This document shows positions 18,677 to 28,201 of a DNA stretch of 64,000 nt, piece after piece (within the stretch, counting starts at the first letter, position 1; every line of letters begins with the position of its first letter). The notes under the pieces were generated by a model that was given only the letters and a program-made list of their open reading frames with translations, was not told the origin of the DNA and searched no databases. The stretch comes from Providencia hangzhouensis (GTDB taxonomy: Bacteria; Pseudomonadota; Gammaproteobacteria; Enterobacterales; Enterobacteriaceae). The DNA lies in assembly GCF_029193595.2 (NCBI RefSeq), contig NZ_CP135054.1, forward strand, positions 15,376-79,375. Direction: 5' to 3'. The position numbers and the translations under genes are program-made.

Positions 18677-19663
18677 TTAGAGGAAAACGCAGTTACGTTT
18701 ACGCCAGATGAGATAACCGAAGTTTTTACGACTGTTGGGTGAAGCATGCCCCGTTTGCCAGCGCATCACCGAGCGCCCAAAGGGATGACATTGTGCGGTA
18801 TCCGGGTACATATTCACCATTTGATAGCGATAACGGTCTTTCGGGATAATGGGCGACGGATAGGTGTAGCACACCTCCTGATTCTTCCCGACGCTGTTCA
18901 TCACCAAACCTTGCCGATGTAACTTAAACGCCATTCGCTCAGACAGCAGAACCGAGGAAGCCTGCGGACTAAATTCATTGCCCGTATATCCCGTAAACGG
19001 ATACATACTGCCTTGTGAACCGGCACACCAAAAGAGTGCATTTAACGGCTTACTGCCAATACTGGCAATCGCATCGGCGGCGCACGCCCCTTGCGCGATG
19101 GGATTGGCAAAGACAAAGGCTTCAGGGGCAATAATCGACGACAACGAACTGTCATTCCACAGTGGGTCTAGCTCCGACAAATAGGCGATATCCATATCCC
19201 CACGCTCTAAACAGCCTGCCGAGGTAATGATATTGAGCCAATAGGTCAGTGGGTATTTGTACCAATGGACATGGTAAAACGCCCCTTGGGTGGCAGGGTC
19301 ATTTTGCGTGCCTTTTCCCGCGCCCATTTTACCGACATTGATGTTAAAGCCACCTAAATTCACCATGCAATACGGTGAACGGGTCACATCGGTCAGGGCA
19401 AAGGGCTCCCAATAGCCAATCGCTAAACCAATGCGGTATAAAATCCCCATCGGGCAAATTTGTATCGGCATCGAGGGGTTTTCTGTATCCGGTGCCACAC
19501 CAGGGAAAACAGGCACATTACCAATCGTCATGGGAAACAGGCAATCCCAACAAATATCGGTGATCGGATTAACAAAATTTCCCTCACATAACGCATCGGC
19601 TTTCGTGGGGGCTGACAGAAAAACACTGCCGAGTAAACACGCACTGACAAGCCATTTTTTCAT
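18677..19663 (-). CDS. traU: TraU DNA-transfer and pilus protein
   Basis: TraU is a cysteine-rich periplasmic protein essential for DNA transfer and partly for pili. The 328-residue product (F: 330) has a signal peptide (MKKWLVSACLLGSVFLSAPTKA) and the family hallmark NPITDICWDCLFPMTIGN, with many conserved Cys, Trp and Gly residues. It overlaps traW by a TAATG junction. Confidence 0.95.
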   Translation of the reverse strand: MKKWLVSACLLGSVFLSAPTKADALCEGNFVNPITDICWDCLFPMTIGNVPVFPGVAPDTENPSMPIQICPMGILYRIGLAIGYWEPFALTDVTRSPYCMVNLGGFNINVGKMGAGKGTQNDPATQGAFYHVHWYKYPLTYWLNIITSAGCLERGDMDIAYLSELDPLWNDSSLSSIIAPEAFVFANPIAQGACAADAIASIGSKPLNALFWCAGSQGSMYPFTGYTGNEFSPQASSVLLSERMAFKLHRQGLVMNSVGKNQEVCYTYPSPIIPKDRYRYQMVNMYPDTAQCHPFGRSVMRWQTGHASPNSRKNFGYLIWRKRNCVFL

Positions 19664-20295
19664 TAGCGCCCCTCCTGCATTGCCGCCGACACGATTTTGA
19701 GTTTGTCGCCCTCTTGTGTGACCACCGCCGGAATGTACTGAAGCCCGAGTTGGCGACTTAAACTGCCCCCTTGGTCAAAGAACACGCGCGTATTCAGTGC
19801 CTGCGTCGCCTCTTTGATATTGCCGTTGGTTAAAATAACTTTATAACGCAAGGTCGCAGGCTGCTGTGCGTTCATCCATGCGATTTGGCGCGGATCATCT
19901 GCATCCAGAAAGTACAGGGTTTGCCCCAGTGCCACATGACTCAGCGGATTTATTTTGTCGCCTTGACGGGCAAACATCACACCATTGTGGTCAGCATAAT
20001 CCCCTTGAACCGTAAACGTCGGGTCGTACCACACCGTATGTGCTTCGGTATCGGTACTGAGCCAATCCACAGGCGGTGGACGCAGGGTATTTTCAATCAC
20101 ACGATCTTTAAAATCTTGCTGCATCTGCGCAATTTCCCCTGTACCCTCCATTTGTTTTAACCGCCCCTGGATAAAGTCCAACATGCTTTGCTCTTGAACG
20201 GGGTAGACATCGCCCCATACACCGAGATCTTTGGCAGTAACAAGGCAGGGTAAACAGAACAATACCGCTAACGTAGACTGTCGAATTCGCTTCAT
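19663..20295 (-). CDS. traW: TraW pilus assembly protein
   Basis: TraW is a periplasmic protein for pilus assembly. The 210-residue product equals F TraW in length. A signal peptide (MKRIRQSTLAVLFCLPCLVTA) is followed by KDLGVWGDVYPVQEQSMLDFI, the characteristic start of mature TraW. The C-terminal half contains VFFDQGGSLSRQLGLQYIPAVV. It sits between trbI and traU in the usual order. Confidence 0.95.
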   Translation of the reverse strand: MKRIRQSTLAVLFCLPCLVTAKDLGVWGDVYPVQEQSMLDFIQGRLKQMEGTGEIAQMQQDFKDRVIENTLRPPPVDWLSTDTEAHTVWYDPTFTVQGDYADHNGVMFARQGDKINPLSHVALGQTLYFLDADDPRQIAWMNAQQPATLRYKVILTNGNIKEATQALNTRVFFDQGGSLSRQLGLQYIPAVVTQEGDKLKIVSAAMQEGR

Positions 20296-20305
20296 CTACC
20301 CTCCT

Positions 20306-20731
20306 TTATTGCGCCATTTTGTCGGCGATCGCGGCTTGAATATCGACCGTGATATCTTCTGCGCCCATCACCACCGCAGGTGTGACTAAAATCAGAGCCT
20401 GATGTTCATGTTGGTACTCAGATAAACTGTCACTGAGCGCCATTTGAAAACGGTGAGTGGCATCGGCAATTTGTTGCTCACTCAGCGGATTTTCGGCGTT
20501 AAACTGCATGGCCATTTGTTGCTGATATTGGTTAACCGTGCCCGCCATGTCGAAAGTGACGGTAACGGGAGCAAGCCAACGCACCACGAACACCGAAATA
20601 CTGAAACTCAGGACCACGGCAATCACCATAAAAAAACTCATGGCCTTCAAGCAGGCTTTGCGCCGACGGCTCACGCCCCGTGCAGGCGTTTTTTCTGCTT
20701 TTTCGACTAATGTCGTGTTTGGGTCTGCCAT
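20306..20731 (-). CDS. trbI: TrbI inner-membrane protein
   Basis: TrbI influences pilus retraction. The 141-residue product (F: 128) is basic at the N-terminus, has one membrane segment (about residues 29-50) and a periplasmic domain with helix QYQQQMAMQFNAENPLSEQQI. It starts inside the end of traC with a 25-base overlap, as often in F-like plasmids. Confidence 0.9.
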   Translation of the reverse strand: MADPNTTLVEKAEKTPARGVSRRRKACLKAMSFFMVIAVVLSFSISVFVVRWLAPVTVTFDMAGTVNQYQQQMAMQFNAENPLSEQQIADATHRFQMALSDSLSEYQHEHQALILVTPAVVMGAEDITVDIQAAIADKMAQ

Positions 20732-23400
20732 TGGGATAAGGCCTCCATTTCTCTTGGGAATTTTTGTTGGGCTAACGCCAATAACGTGGCTTGCTGGGAA
20801 AGTCCCTGTGCCGCGGCATTTTCACGGAACTGGTAGTCTTTCCCATCGGTGGAAAACAAGGTGCGACTGATGGGATCAATCAACAATCGGTGATAAGACA
20901 CTTGCCCTGCCACCCGTAACATAAAGGCACTAAAGTGCGCCTCTTTTGCCGAGGGGAAGCCTTCCACCACGGTACGTTCCAACACGTTAAACTGGTCGGG
21001 GTTTTTCTGGTTATATTTACGGAACGACTCCAAGTTTTGACGCAAGATAATTTTGTACGACGAGTTACTCCATGCGGCTTTCGCAGCCACACTTGCATCC
21101 TCACCATCGAAATCCTCAATCCCTTGAGAAATGGTAATGTAGGCACCACGATGTTTACGGGCGGTACGATAGCCTCCTTCAATAAAGTTACCGACAAAGC
21201 TATTTTCACTGTCGAGTAGTTTCCAACCTTCATCGATGATGGCGGCTTTTTTAATGTCCCGTGGAGATAAGTACATGCGCTGTTCAATAAAGATCATCAT
21301 GGAAAACATGACGGCGGCTAACAAGTCAGGTTTATTTTGCAGACCGCCCATTTCCAGTACGGTAAACCGCACATTGTCATTAAGGGCAGGATTAGGGCTA
21401 TTGAAATACTCCCCGTACAGCCCCTTAGTCGTGTATTTTTGTAATGAAACAACAATCTCGTGCATCTTATTACGCACAGAGTCAGCGTCTTCAAAAACAC
21501 CGTGCTCTAATTGCCACGTTAAGTACTCTGAAATATCATCGATAAGCACCGCATTACCCTGACGTTTACTCGGTGCCGCCCCCTCCCAAACATCTTGAAC
21601 CGCGTTCAACAAGATAGATTTAGAGGTGTCATCCATGTCCCCTGACGGATTGGCCAGCACCAATAGCAAGTCGCGAATGCTCTCCGCCGCCTCTTTAATA
21701 TTGACGACCCCCGCAAACGGGTTGAATTTAAGGTCACGAGCATCCACGTAAACGCCCCCAACACTTTCACACAATCCTTTGTAGGATGCGCCCATATCCA
21801 AGACATAGGCCCAACCGCCACTGTCGAGAATTTGGCGAATAATGGCTTGCACTAAGAAGGACTTACCGCCCCCCGAGGTGCCACACACCCCCATGTTGTA
21901 GTTATCGTTCCCAAGCCCCGAATCATCATCAAAGATATCGAGATAAGACAACTGGTTACGATACGAGGGAATAGGTAACCCACTGCGACAAATGCGGTTA
22001 TCAGCAACCACAGGCAACAAGTTGGCCACGTTAAAAGCATTAGCCCGTAGTGTGCCATTCGAACGTTTCATATCGCCCCACAAGCCCTCTTGCATAACAA
22101 ACGGAAACAACGCCATGTAATTACGCAATTGCATAAAACTCGGGGGTGATAGGGTTAACCCATTGCTATTAAAGGTATTCATTAGGGCCATTTCAGCATT
22201 CAGGGCTTTATCGTCATCATCTTCACAAAATAACGTAATACCATAACTGTATCGTGCGAGCGCCGATTGCCCTTTACTCAGCTGTTCTCGGATCTCAGTC
22301 CACTCTTTCGCCTGTTGTTTCACACCTGGCACCCAACTGGAGAACTTGGATTCTGCACGTTTGTTAAAGGTGGCTGATTTGGTCATCGATTCATTTTGGG
22401 TTCGGACTAAATCTTCGACTTCCAACGTCAACGTAATAGCAAACGGGCATGACACGGAAGCCGCAGGGTCAAGTAAATTGCTGAGATTATCGCCCCCTTG
22501 CCAGAGTGCAAACCGCTGCGGGTTTTTGGCTAGGCTGTAGTTAAGTATCCGCGTATGTGATTTTTTCCCCTTTTCATCCATTAAGCTCTGATGCATGGCT
22601 TCGGGTTTCAGCTCCATCACGAACGAACGGTCAACACACTGCGCATTGAGTTCTTCATACGGTTCGATTTCGTCGGACGGCTCGGCAATATTGTGATGAC
22701 GAAAATTCACCATTTCACGCACCAACTTGATTAAGCCTTTATCATCCAATCGCTCCGAACCGATACTGGCGCCGAGGAGGGATTGCTGCACCACACTCAA
22801 GGTTTGATTCAAATTTTGCAGCGTCAACGCATCCGCCCGTTTAACGGGTTCGGCATAGATGACAAACAGGCGATAGTTCCGCAGTGTTAATGGCAAGCCT
22901 TGTTTATTGGCTAAACCATTCATCGCTCCATTTTCATAGTAAGCACGAGTAATGGCATTGAATTTTGATGCCAACTCCCCATCCCAGCTAAAGTCCTTGA
23001 GGCCGTAATCCAACATGCCGCTGATGCATTTACTGCCGAGCAACAAAAAGGTGAGTGGGGTTTTGCGCGGCAATTTGTTGCGCAGGAAATAATCCAGTGC
23101 ATCGACAATTTTATCGTTCGCACCAATCAAGGGAGCACATTCCAACACAAACCCAGCCGTCTCTTTGTTAATAAAAAGCCCTGAGTCGGCGTCATAATAG
23201 CGATAGGGTAAGACGCTGCTAAAGGAGGGATAGTCCATCTCCTCCAGTGCTTCATGGGCTTTGCGTGCCCCATCAGGTTGTTTCCAGTTAGAGAGGAGTC
23301 CTTTGAATAGGCTCTCCATAAACGGGGATTCACCCGCATCTTTTGCATGGGGATTGCCGAGTTGCTTCAATTTTTGCAAGAAGCCACGTTTTTGGGTCAT
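20707..23400 (-). CDS. traC: TraC, VirB4-family ATPase
   Basis: TraC powers pilus assembly at the inner membrane. The 900-residue product (F: 875) has the N-terminal VirB4 domain and a C-terminal AAA domain with Walker A GTSGGGKSFL near residue 510 and Walker B KAAIIDEGWKLL near residue 725. The start codon overlaps the traV stop as ATGA. Six additional in-frame codons upstream are within traV and unnecessary. Confidence 0.96.
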   Translation of the reverse strand: MTQKRGFLQKLKQLGNPHAKDAGESPFMESLFKGLLSNWKQPDGARKAHEALEEMDYPSFSSVLPYRYYDADSGLFINKETAGFVLECAPLIGANDKIVDALDYFLRNKLPRKTPLTFLLLGSKCISGMLDYGLKDFSWDGELASKFNAITRAYYENGAMNGLANKQGLPLTLRNYRLFVIYAEPVKRADALTLQNLNQTLSVVQQSLLGASIGSERLDDKGLIKLVREMVNFRHHNIAEPSDEIEPYEELNAQCVDRSFVMELKPEAMHQSLMDEKGKKSHTRILNYSLAKNPQRFALWQGGDNLSNLLDPAASVSCPFAITLTLEVEDLVRTQNESMTKSATFNKRAESKFSSWVPGVKQQAKEWTEIREQLSKGQSALARYSYGITLFCEDDDDKALNAEMALMNTFNSNGLTLSPPSFMQLRNYMALFPFVMQEGLWGDMKRSNGTLRANAFNVANLLPVVADNRICRSGLPIPSYRNQLSYLDIFDDDSGLGNDNYNMGVCGTSGGGKSFLVQAIIRQILDSGGWAYVLDMGASYKGLCESVGGVYVDARDLKFNPFAGVVNIKEAAESIRDLLLVLANPSGDMDDTSKSILLNAVQDVWEGAAPSKRQGNAVLIDDISEYLTWQLEHGVFEDADSVRNKMHEIVVSLQKYTTKGLYGEYFNSPNPALNDNVRFTVLEMGGLQNKPDLLAAVMFSMMIFIEQRMYLSPRDIKKAAIIDEGWKLLDSENSFVGNFIEGGYRTARKHRGAYITISQGIEDFDGEDASVAAKAAWSNSSYKIILRQNLESFRKYNQKNPDQFNVLERTVVEGFPSAKEAHFSAFMLRVAGQVSYHRLLIDPISRTLFSTDGKDYQFRENAAAQGLSQQATLLALAQQKFPREMEALSQWQTQTRH

Positions 23401-23966
23401 TGTAACTGCTCCTTCCACTGGCCCTCTTTCACGACAAAGGAAACGACGGCCGGTTGATAAAAGTTTTGCTCTTCATCAATCCACGGAGCTATCCATAACC
23501 GCGCGGTACTCGCGGGAAGTCGAACTGGGGGCGCCATACCAATATCAGCCCAACCCGACCACGTTTGGGTTGGCTGTGAAATGGGAGGTAATGAATTAGC
23601 CGGAACCGATTTTTTTACGGGCGCAGATATCGTTTCAAATGCCCCCAACGCGTTCACTGTCTGTGAGGAGGCGCGATTATCCTGCACCACAGTCCGAACT
23701 GTTTGAGCCGGAGACGCAGTTGTTACAACAGGTATGGTAGGTGTTGCCAACGGCGCTAACCGCGGCAGCTCTGCTCGCTTTTGGGATGTGCCCTCACCAT
23801 TAGCAGGATGGTTCCAAGACACATTTTGCTGTGCCGCTTTTTGGTTGGCTTCTTCCATCGTCATACAGCTGTCTTGCGCCGTGGCATTGCAATCAAAGGA
23901 ATCTTTCATGCCCGCAGTACAACCAGCGAGCAGGGTTAATACGCCTAGAATGAGGAGCTTTTTCAT
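23397..23966 (-). CDS. traV: TraV outer-membrane lipoprotein
   Basis: TraV is the VirB7-like lipoprotein that anchors the TraK/TraB ring in the outer membrane. The 189-residue product starts MKKLLILGVLTLLAGCTAG, with lipobox LLAGC and lipidation at C16, and has the following cysteines of the family (SFDCNATAQDSCMTM). The earlier in-frame codon at 24014 lacks a signal and is rejected. It directly precedes traC. Confidence 0.92.
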   Translation of the reverse strand: MKKLLILGVLTLLAGCTAGMKDSFDCNATAQDSCMTMEEANQKAAQQNVSWNHPANGEGTSQKRAELPRLAPLATPTIPVVTTASPAQTVRTVVQDNRASSQTVNALGAFETISAPVKKSVPANSLPPISQPTQTWSGWADIGMAPPVRLPASTARLWIAPWIDEEQNFYQPAVVSFVVKEGQWKEQLQ

Positions 23967-24038
23967 AATTAAACCTTTTTGAATACGAAGTGGGTAAAAA
24001 GAAGAGAACAACAAGAAATATCGAATAAAAAACGTGAG

Positions 24039-24362
24039 TTAACTGAATTTAATGGCGAGTCCTACGGAAAAGAAAAACACATAAACACTAAGACATTTGA
24101 TGATAAATAGGACCATTTTCTTGCGTGAAGGAAATCCGACTTTCCCTGAAATAAAGCTGGCTTTTCTATCGTCACCAATCATCAATACGACGATAATTGC
24201 ACTGACGGAAACCAATATAGAAATATAGGGAATATCCCTGAATGACAAAGTAAAATAATCAACTAGGCATCCCACGAGGTTAATGACTACGATGCACAAA
24301 TTAACTATCACAAAACAACGCATCACTTTAAATTGAAACAGTCGTTCTTCAGGACTGGTCAT
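24039..24362 (-). CDS. Small membrane protein, unknown
   Basis: I start it at ATG 24362 (MTSPEERLFQFKVM), six bases behind GGAGG. The 107-residue product has three predicted membrane segments (about 14-34, 42-62 and 84-105). It lies in the accessory block between traB and traV. I see no motif that names it. Confidence 0.65.
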   Translation of the reverse strand: MTSPEERLFQFKVMRCFVIVNLCIVVINLVGCLVDYFTLSFRDIPYISILVSVSAIIVVLMIGDDRKASFISGKVGFPSRKKMVLFIIKCLSVYVFFFSVGLAIKFS

Positions 24363-24374
24363 GATCCCCTCCAT

Positions 24375-25067
24375 TTAAGTCAAGTTATTAACCCGATACC
24401 AGACTCGAACCCCAAAGAATGGGTTATTGTTATTCGCCAACAACCATTCTGGTGCCGTATTATCGACTGACTCAATATTGATGATGTGAATATCCACATC
24501 ACTATTTTGATAGAGCCACCAATTTACCGTTTCAGACATCAATTGGGCTTTCTGTTCATCGGGCAATGTGGCTATTGTATTTTCAAGGGTGAACATTTTC
24601 GTTCTCACCGCATCGTAAAACCGTTTGTTTAAAAAGATTTTTGCATGCTCAACTTTATCGTAAGAAAGCCGACGCTTTATTGAGCCACTGTTTTGAACAT
24701 CAAACCCACACGCCCTAAAAAAGCTCACACTCACGTTGTCAGTCGCACGCCCTGCAATGGCTGTGGTGAACGATCCCGAAAACTCATTAACGATACGTTC
24801 TATCATTTTTCGTCCAATTCCTGCTTGCCGAAAAAAAGGATGTATCGAAATACTGTGAATATGTGCGATATCCGTGTGGCTGGTAATTTTTGCAACACCT
24901 AGAACGGAATTTTTATATAATGCCTGACAAACACATTCACCGAGTTCGCTTGAGAATGAAATATGATAGTTATTGAGGATATGTTGTCTTTTCATCATCA
25001 ACGCAATATCGGTCATTCTATTTTTAGTTGAAAAATGCGGTTGAGTAATTTGAGTTAAAAGTGTCAT
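24375..25067 (-). CDS. GNAT-fold acetyltransferase
   Basis: Residues 35-120 have the GNAT pattern: a strand ending ALYKNSVLGVAKI, then HIHSISIHPFFRQAGIGRKMIERI with the Q/R-x-x-G-x-G/A acetyl-CoA loop (RQAGIG), and NVSVSFFRACGFD. The C-terminal hundred residues (KIFLNKRFYDAVRTKM...) are not recognised and may bind a substrate. It sits in the tra operon between traB and traV, where F carries unrelated genes. The substrate is unknown. A protein target in donor or recipient is possible but unproven. Confidence 0.75.
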   Translation of the reverse strand: MTLLTQITQPHFSTKNRMTDIALMMKRQHILNNYHISFSSELGECVCQALYKNSVLGVAKITSHTDIAHIHSISIHPFFRQAGIGRKMIERIVNEFSGSFTTAIAGRATDNVSVSFFRACGFDVQNSGSIKRRLSYDKVEHAKIFLNKRFYDAVRTKMFTLENTIATLPDEQKAQLMSETVNWWLYQNSDVDIHIINIESVDNTAPEWLLANNNNPFFGVRVWYRVNNLT

Positions 25068-25087
25068 TAGGAGGTTACTCCATTCGC

Positions 25088-25345
25088 TTAATTATCCAAT
25101 GTTGGAATTTTTTCCAAGTGAGACTGAATTTGGTCAAATAATTCCTCTACCGATAGGTTTAATTTAATATAACTTCCGGTTATCAAATCTATAAACGCAC
25201 CGCCATTAAAGGTCGAAATCATATGAATAAGTTCAATTTGAAGCACTGTGACCTTGCCATTCCTATCGGTAACTTTCACTAAATGCCTTGGGTTATGGGC
25301 TGAATTATTGACTACCGATTGATTTGTCTCGTGTTTATCAAACAT
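25088..25345 (-). CDS. Small protein resembling the FlbD-like fold, unknown
   Basis: ATG 25345 (MFDKHETNQS) has GGAG seven bases upstream. The 85-residue product contains VTDRNGKVTVLQIELIHMIS followed by FIDLITGSYIKLNLSVEELF, a pattern like small FlbD-family proteins (a strand with G, ELI, a strand with TG, SVEE). I take this as structural resemblance only. It is part of the accessory block of the tra operon. Confidence 0.55.
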   Translation of the reverse strand: MFDKHETNQSVVNNSAHNPRHLVKVTDRNGKVTVLQIELIHMISTFNGGAFIDLITGSYIKLNLSVEELFDQIQSHLEKIPTLDN

Positions 25346-25459
25346 TAAATATCTCCGTAATCTCACTGATTAAAGTCATCAAATTGAGCAAAGTGACAGG
25401 TACATAATTAAATGGATGGGATAGAATGACTGAATACGAACCCGAAGGCTGAAATGAAT

Positions 25460-25693
25460 TTAATCCTTCTCTTCGCATTGTTCGGGTATTTCCCTGATTT
25501 CAGGGGTATTCCAAATTGCATAGGCAACATCATTTTCAACGACTACAAGGCCTTGATGAGTACAGCCTGCACAGGTAATTTTATCTTTTTCAAATAGGAA
25601 ATCTTCTGAGCCAAACTCGGTTTCGACAATACTGTTCTCACTGCCACATACCACGCAGCGCCCTAGCCAGTTAATCTTTAATTTGCGTTTCAT
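25460..25693 (-). CDS. Small zinc-ribbon protein
   Basis: The 77-residue product has two CxxC pairs (CVVCGS and CAGC, spaced about 25 residues), enough for one structural zinc, followed by a short beta-rich stretch. It is basic at the start and acidic at the end (EIPEQCEEKD). It may bind nucleic acid or protein. Nothing more specific is visible. Confidence 0.6.
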   Translation of the reverse strand: MKRKLKINWLGRCVVCGSENSIVETEFGSEDFLFEKDKITCAGCTHQGLVVVENDVAYAIWNTPEIREIPEQCEEKD

Positions 25694-25701
25694 ATTAACT
25701 T

Positions 25702-26067
25702 TTAATTTAGCTTATTCATTTGAACATTGCTGTTCTGGTAGGCTTCAATGGCTTCTTTGTAATCACTCACAGTGACATTTTCAATCACATCACCGCACTT
25801 GAGCTTATTGGTGTTTGACTGAAATAATCCATTATCGTTATTAGTTTCAATGAGTTGACATTGTGTTGAGTAATATTCACCTTTACTCACAACCTCTGAC
25901 TTATCTTCTTCATTTAATATTGCAGCCCCGAAAATCACTGCAGCGATAAGTAAAATCATCAACGCAAATACAGATGTCGCTTCACTCGCTTTACTTGTCG
26001 CAACAATGATTAACCCTAAACATAAAATGACAACCACGAAGACAATGAATATTGTACTTAACATCAC
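25702..26067 (-). CDS. Inner-membrane protein with periplasmic tail, unknown
   Basis: Two adjacent hydrophobic helices (about residues 3-22 and 33-51) are followed by a 70-residue polar tail with two cysteines (YSTQCQLIE and NKLKCGDVI). The gene is 17 bases downstream of the RfaH paralogue, in the same direction. Either of the first two methionines may be the start. Confidence 0.65.
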   Translation of the reverse strand: MMLSTIFIVFVVVILCLGLIIVATSKASEATSVFALMILLIAAVIFGAAILNEEDKSEVVSKGEYYSTQCQLIETNNDNGLFQSNTNKLKCGDVIENVTVSDYKEAIEAYQNSNVQMNKLN

Positions 26068-26083
26068 TAGCTTCCTTATCCCG

Positions 26084-26587
26084 TTATTTTATGGCTTCAA
26101 AATTACGATTATCGACAACACGAGGCACTTCTTTGTTAAGGATCTTGAGAAGTAACACCGAACGAGCCTCCCCGTCAGGTTCACTGTAAATCGCGCGCAC
26201 ACCTTGGAAGATACCGTCATAAATGACCACTTCATCCCCTTTTTGCGGTAACTGCTCACTCACCTCTTTCATAAAATTCGGCACCATCAGAGTCGCAATG
26301 ATTTCATCGGGCACCACCACAGGCAATTTGCCAAATCGCACAAAGTAGCTCACACCCCGCGTTGAGTTAATGGTCGAAAAATGGATCACTTCATAATCGA
26401 ATTTCACAAATAAATAATTGGGGAATAAGGGCTCCATCACTTTGCGTCTCCGATTTCGCACCATTTTCTCCGCCTCATAACGCGGGGAAAAACTGTTCAC
26501 ACCTTGGCGTTCAAGATGTTCAATCGCTCGTAAATCTTGCCCTGTTTTGCAATACAATAAATACCATTTATCCATCTGTTCATTCAC
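26084..26587 (-). CDS. rfaH: Plasmid-encoded RfaH-type transcription antiterminator
   Basis: The product is a specialised NusG paralogue. WYLLYCKTGQDLRAIEHLERQGVN, LFPNYLFVKFDYEVIHFSTINSTRGVSYFVRFG and AIYSEPDGEARSVLLLKI match E. coli RfaH almost position by position, including the NGN domain and the C-terminal KOW/alpha-hairpin domain. RfaH is recruited to RNA polymerase at ops sites and prevents early termination of long operons, including F tra. Here the gene lies inside the tra operon, and an ops element lies before traA. GTG 26587 overlaps the preceding stop as GTGA. ATG 26575 is the alternative start. Confidence 0.92.
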   Translation of the reverse strand: MNEQMDKWYLLYCKTGQDLRAIEHLERQGVNSFSPRYEAEKMVRNRRRKVMEPLFPNYLFVKFDYEVIHFSTINSTRGVSYFVRFGKLPVVVPDEIIATLMVPNFMKEVSEQLPQKGDEVVIYDGIFQGVRAIYSEPDGEARSVLLLKILNKEVPRVVDNRNFEAIK

Positions 26588-26778
26588 TTTTGTTGAGAGT
26601 CGTTATTTAAGATTTGAGTCACCCAAGCACTCAAACCGGTATAGATAGCGAGAAAAAGCAATCCATCCCAGCTGATGTCGGCACATACCAATATCACCGC
26701 AGGTGAAATGATGAGCCCCATAAGAAGGACCGCTTTTAATCGCGTTTTAGTGTTGTTTTTTGTGGGTAGAGTTAACAT
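26584..26778 (-). CDS. Small membrane protein upstream of the RfaH paralogue
   Basis: The 64-residue product has two predicted membrane helices (about 15-33 and 37-55) and a polar tail NNDSQQK. AAGGAG precedes the ATG. It is coupled to the RfaH-like gene by a four-base overlap. Positionally it could stand in for the small Trb proteins found after traB in F. Confidence 0.6.
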   Translation of the reverse strand: MLTLPTKNNTKTRLKAVLLMGLIISPAVILVCADISWDGLLFLAIYTGLSAWVTQILNNDSQQK

Positions 26779-26830
26779 AACTGCTCCTTAGGGTTGCCCT
26801 GGTATTGGCGATAAGGAGGCGTGAAAGACG

Positions 26831-28201
26831 TTATTGTTGTGTTGGGTATTGCGGGTAATTTGTGGATGGCACCGCATCCCCGAGTGAGATTTCTTGTAGC
26901 GCTTGTTTTGTCACCGTAATGCCTTGATTGAGCGTTTGCTGAACAGGCTCAGCTACAGCATCTTTGCTTTTCTTTTTGCGCATCTGTTCAATAAATTCCA
27001 ATTGGAAGCCTTCTTGGAAAACGACCGTGATTTCAATTCCAGCACCAATCGGGATCACCGGATGATATTGCTCAGCACGTTTAATGAAGTATTCAGACAA
27101 CATTTTTCCGGATTGTTGAACACCGCCACCGACTCCGCCTCGTATCACATCTGCCATCGTGGTCGTACTACTGGCCCCGATACCAACGGTTTCGCTCCCC
27201 ACTTTGGAAAAGCCTGAGCCGACTGCTTCGATAAATCCGCCACCAAAGGCATAACCGACTAGCTCACCATTTCGAATGACCGGTTCTCCCTTAATCCCAT
27301 TTTTCCCCATAAAGGAAACATGACCTTTAAAGGGCATATCAATCGTATGGCCAAACAGCTTACAAGACAGACGGTCAGTACGAACAAGCCCGCGCTCACT
27401 GGAAATATCGCCATACACCCCCGCCGTCACCGCACACCCACTTAAATCATACTCTTCGTTATTTGGCATAATCAGCTTGCCTGTTAATCGAAACTGCATG
27501 GGCGAGGGATTACTGTTCCCCGTCACGGACGCATTGGCATCCGCGCCTTCAATCACCATCGCTTTGGCAAAACTCCCTGACGGGATATAGGGTAAAGCAG
27601 GTAAGTTGTTATCCACCTTGTCCTCTTCATACTCGATAGTCATCGAATGCAAGCCTTGCTTTAATGCTGGATTTACATTGATTTGAGGCTGACCGATGGG
27701 GTATTGCCCGCTTTGATAAAATGCTGTTGGCGGCGGGATAATCGGCTGACTGGCTTGACCATTGGGTGTCGGTATCGTGCCAACAGGCAGCGTTTGAGGT
27801 TGAGGTAAGGTATTGTCGCCATGGATCAAACCATTACTCACCTCATTCAGCTGGTCTTGCAACGTCGTTAAGTCTTTATCTTGTTGCTCAATTTTGTCGC
27901 GATACGCTTTATTTTCCTGCTCTAAACGTTCGATTCGGGCGTTTACGCTTTTCATCTGCTTGTCCACTTGTGATGCAGTGGATTGCAAATCCGCCATAGC
28001 CGCTTGCCCGACTTTACGGTCAAAGGTGGAAGAGACAACCCCCGTCATGTTCGGGACAGGCTTTTGTACCGTTTGTTTGGTTTTAGGTTTTGAGGGTTTG
28101 CTGAACCACCATGCAACCCCACCAATGGCACTGGCACCTAACGCCACCATTAAAAAAACCACGAGTTGTTTACGACGCGTTTTCACATTTAAATTAGCCA
28201 T
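26831..28201 (-). CDS. traB: TraB, VirB10-family channel protein
   Basis: TraB spans the periplasm and connects inner-membrane ATPases with the outer-membrane TraK/TraV ring. The 456-residue product (F: 475) has a membrane anchor (about 12-32), a coiled coil (about 75-125), a Pro/Gln-rich linker and a TrbI/VirB10 beta-barrel domain (IPSGSFAKAMVIEGADA...GEPVIRNGELVGYAFGG). It overlaps the traK stop. Confidence 0.95.
   Translation of the reverse strand: MANLNVKTRRKQLVVFLMVALGASAIGGVAWWFSKPSKPKTKQTVQKPVPNMTGVVSSTFDRKVGQAAMADLQSTASQVDKQMKSVNARIERLEQENKAYRDKIEQQDKDLTTLQDQLNEVSNGLIHGDNTLPQPQTLPVGTIPTPNGQASQPIIPPPTAFYQSGQYPIGQPQINVNPALKQGLHSMTIEYEEDKVDNNLPALPYIPSGSFAKAMVIEGADANASVTGNSNPSPMQFRLTGKLIMPNNEEYDLSGCAVTAGVYGDISSERGLVRTDRLSCKLFGHTIDMPFKGHVSFMGKNGIKGEPVIRNGELVGYAFGGGFIEAVGSGFSKVGSETVGIGASSTTTMADVIRGGVGGGVQQSGKMLSEYFIKRAEQYHPVIPIGAGIEITVVFQEGFQLEFIEQMRKKKSKDAVAEPVQQTLNQGITVTKQALQEISLGDAVPSTNYPQYPTQQ

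Noticed and set aside
24395..24425. T-arm-like GGTTCGAGTCTGG on the minus strand
   Set aside because: It lies inside the acetyltransferase coding sequence and no tRNA arms surround it.
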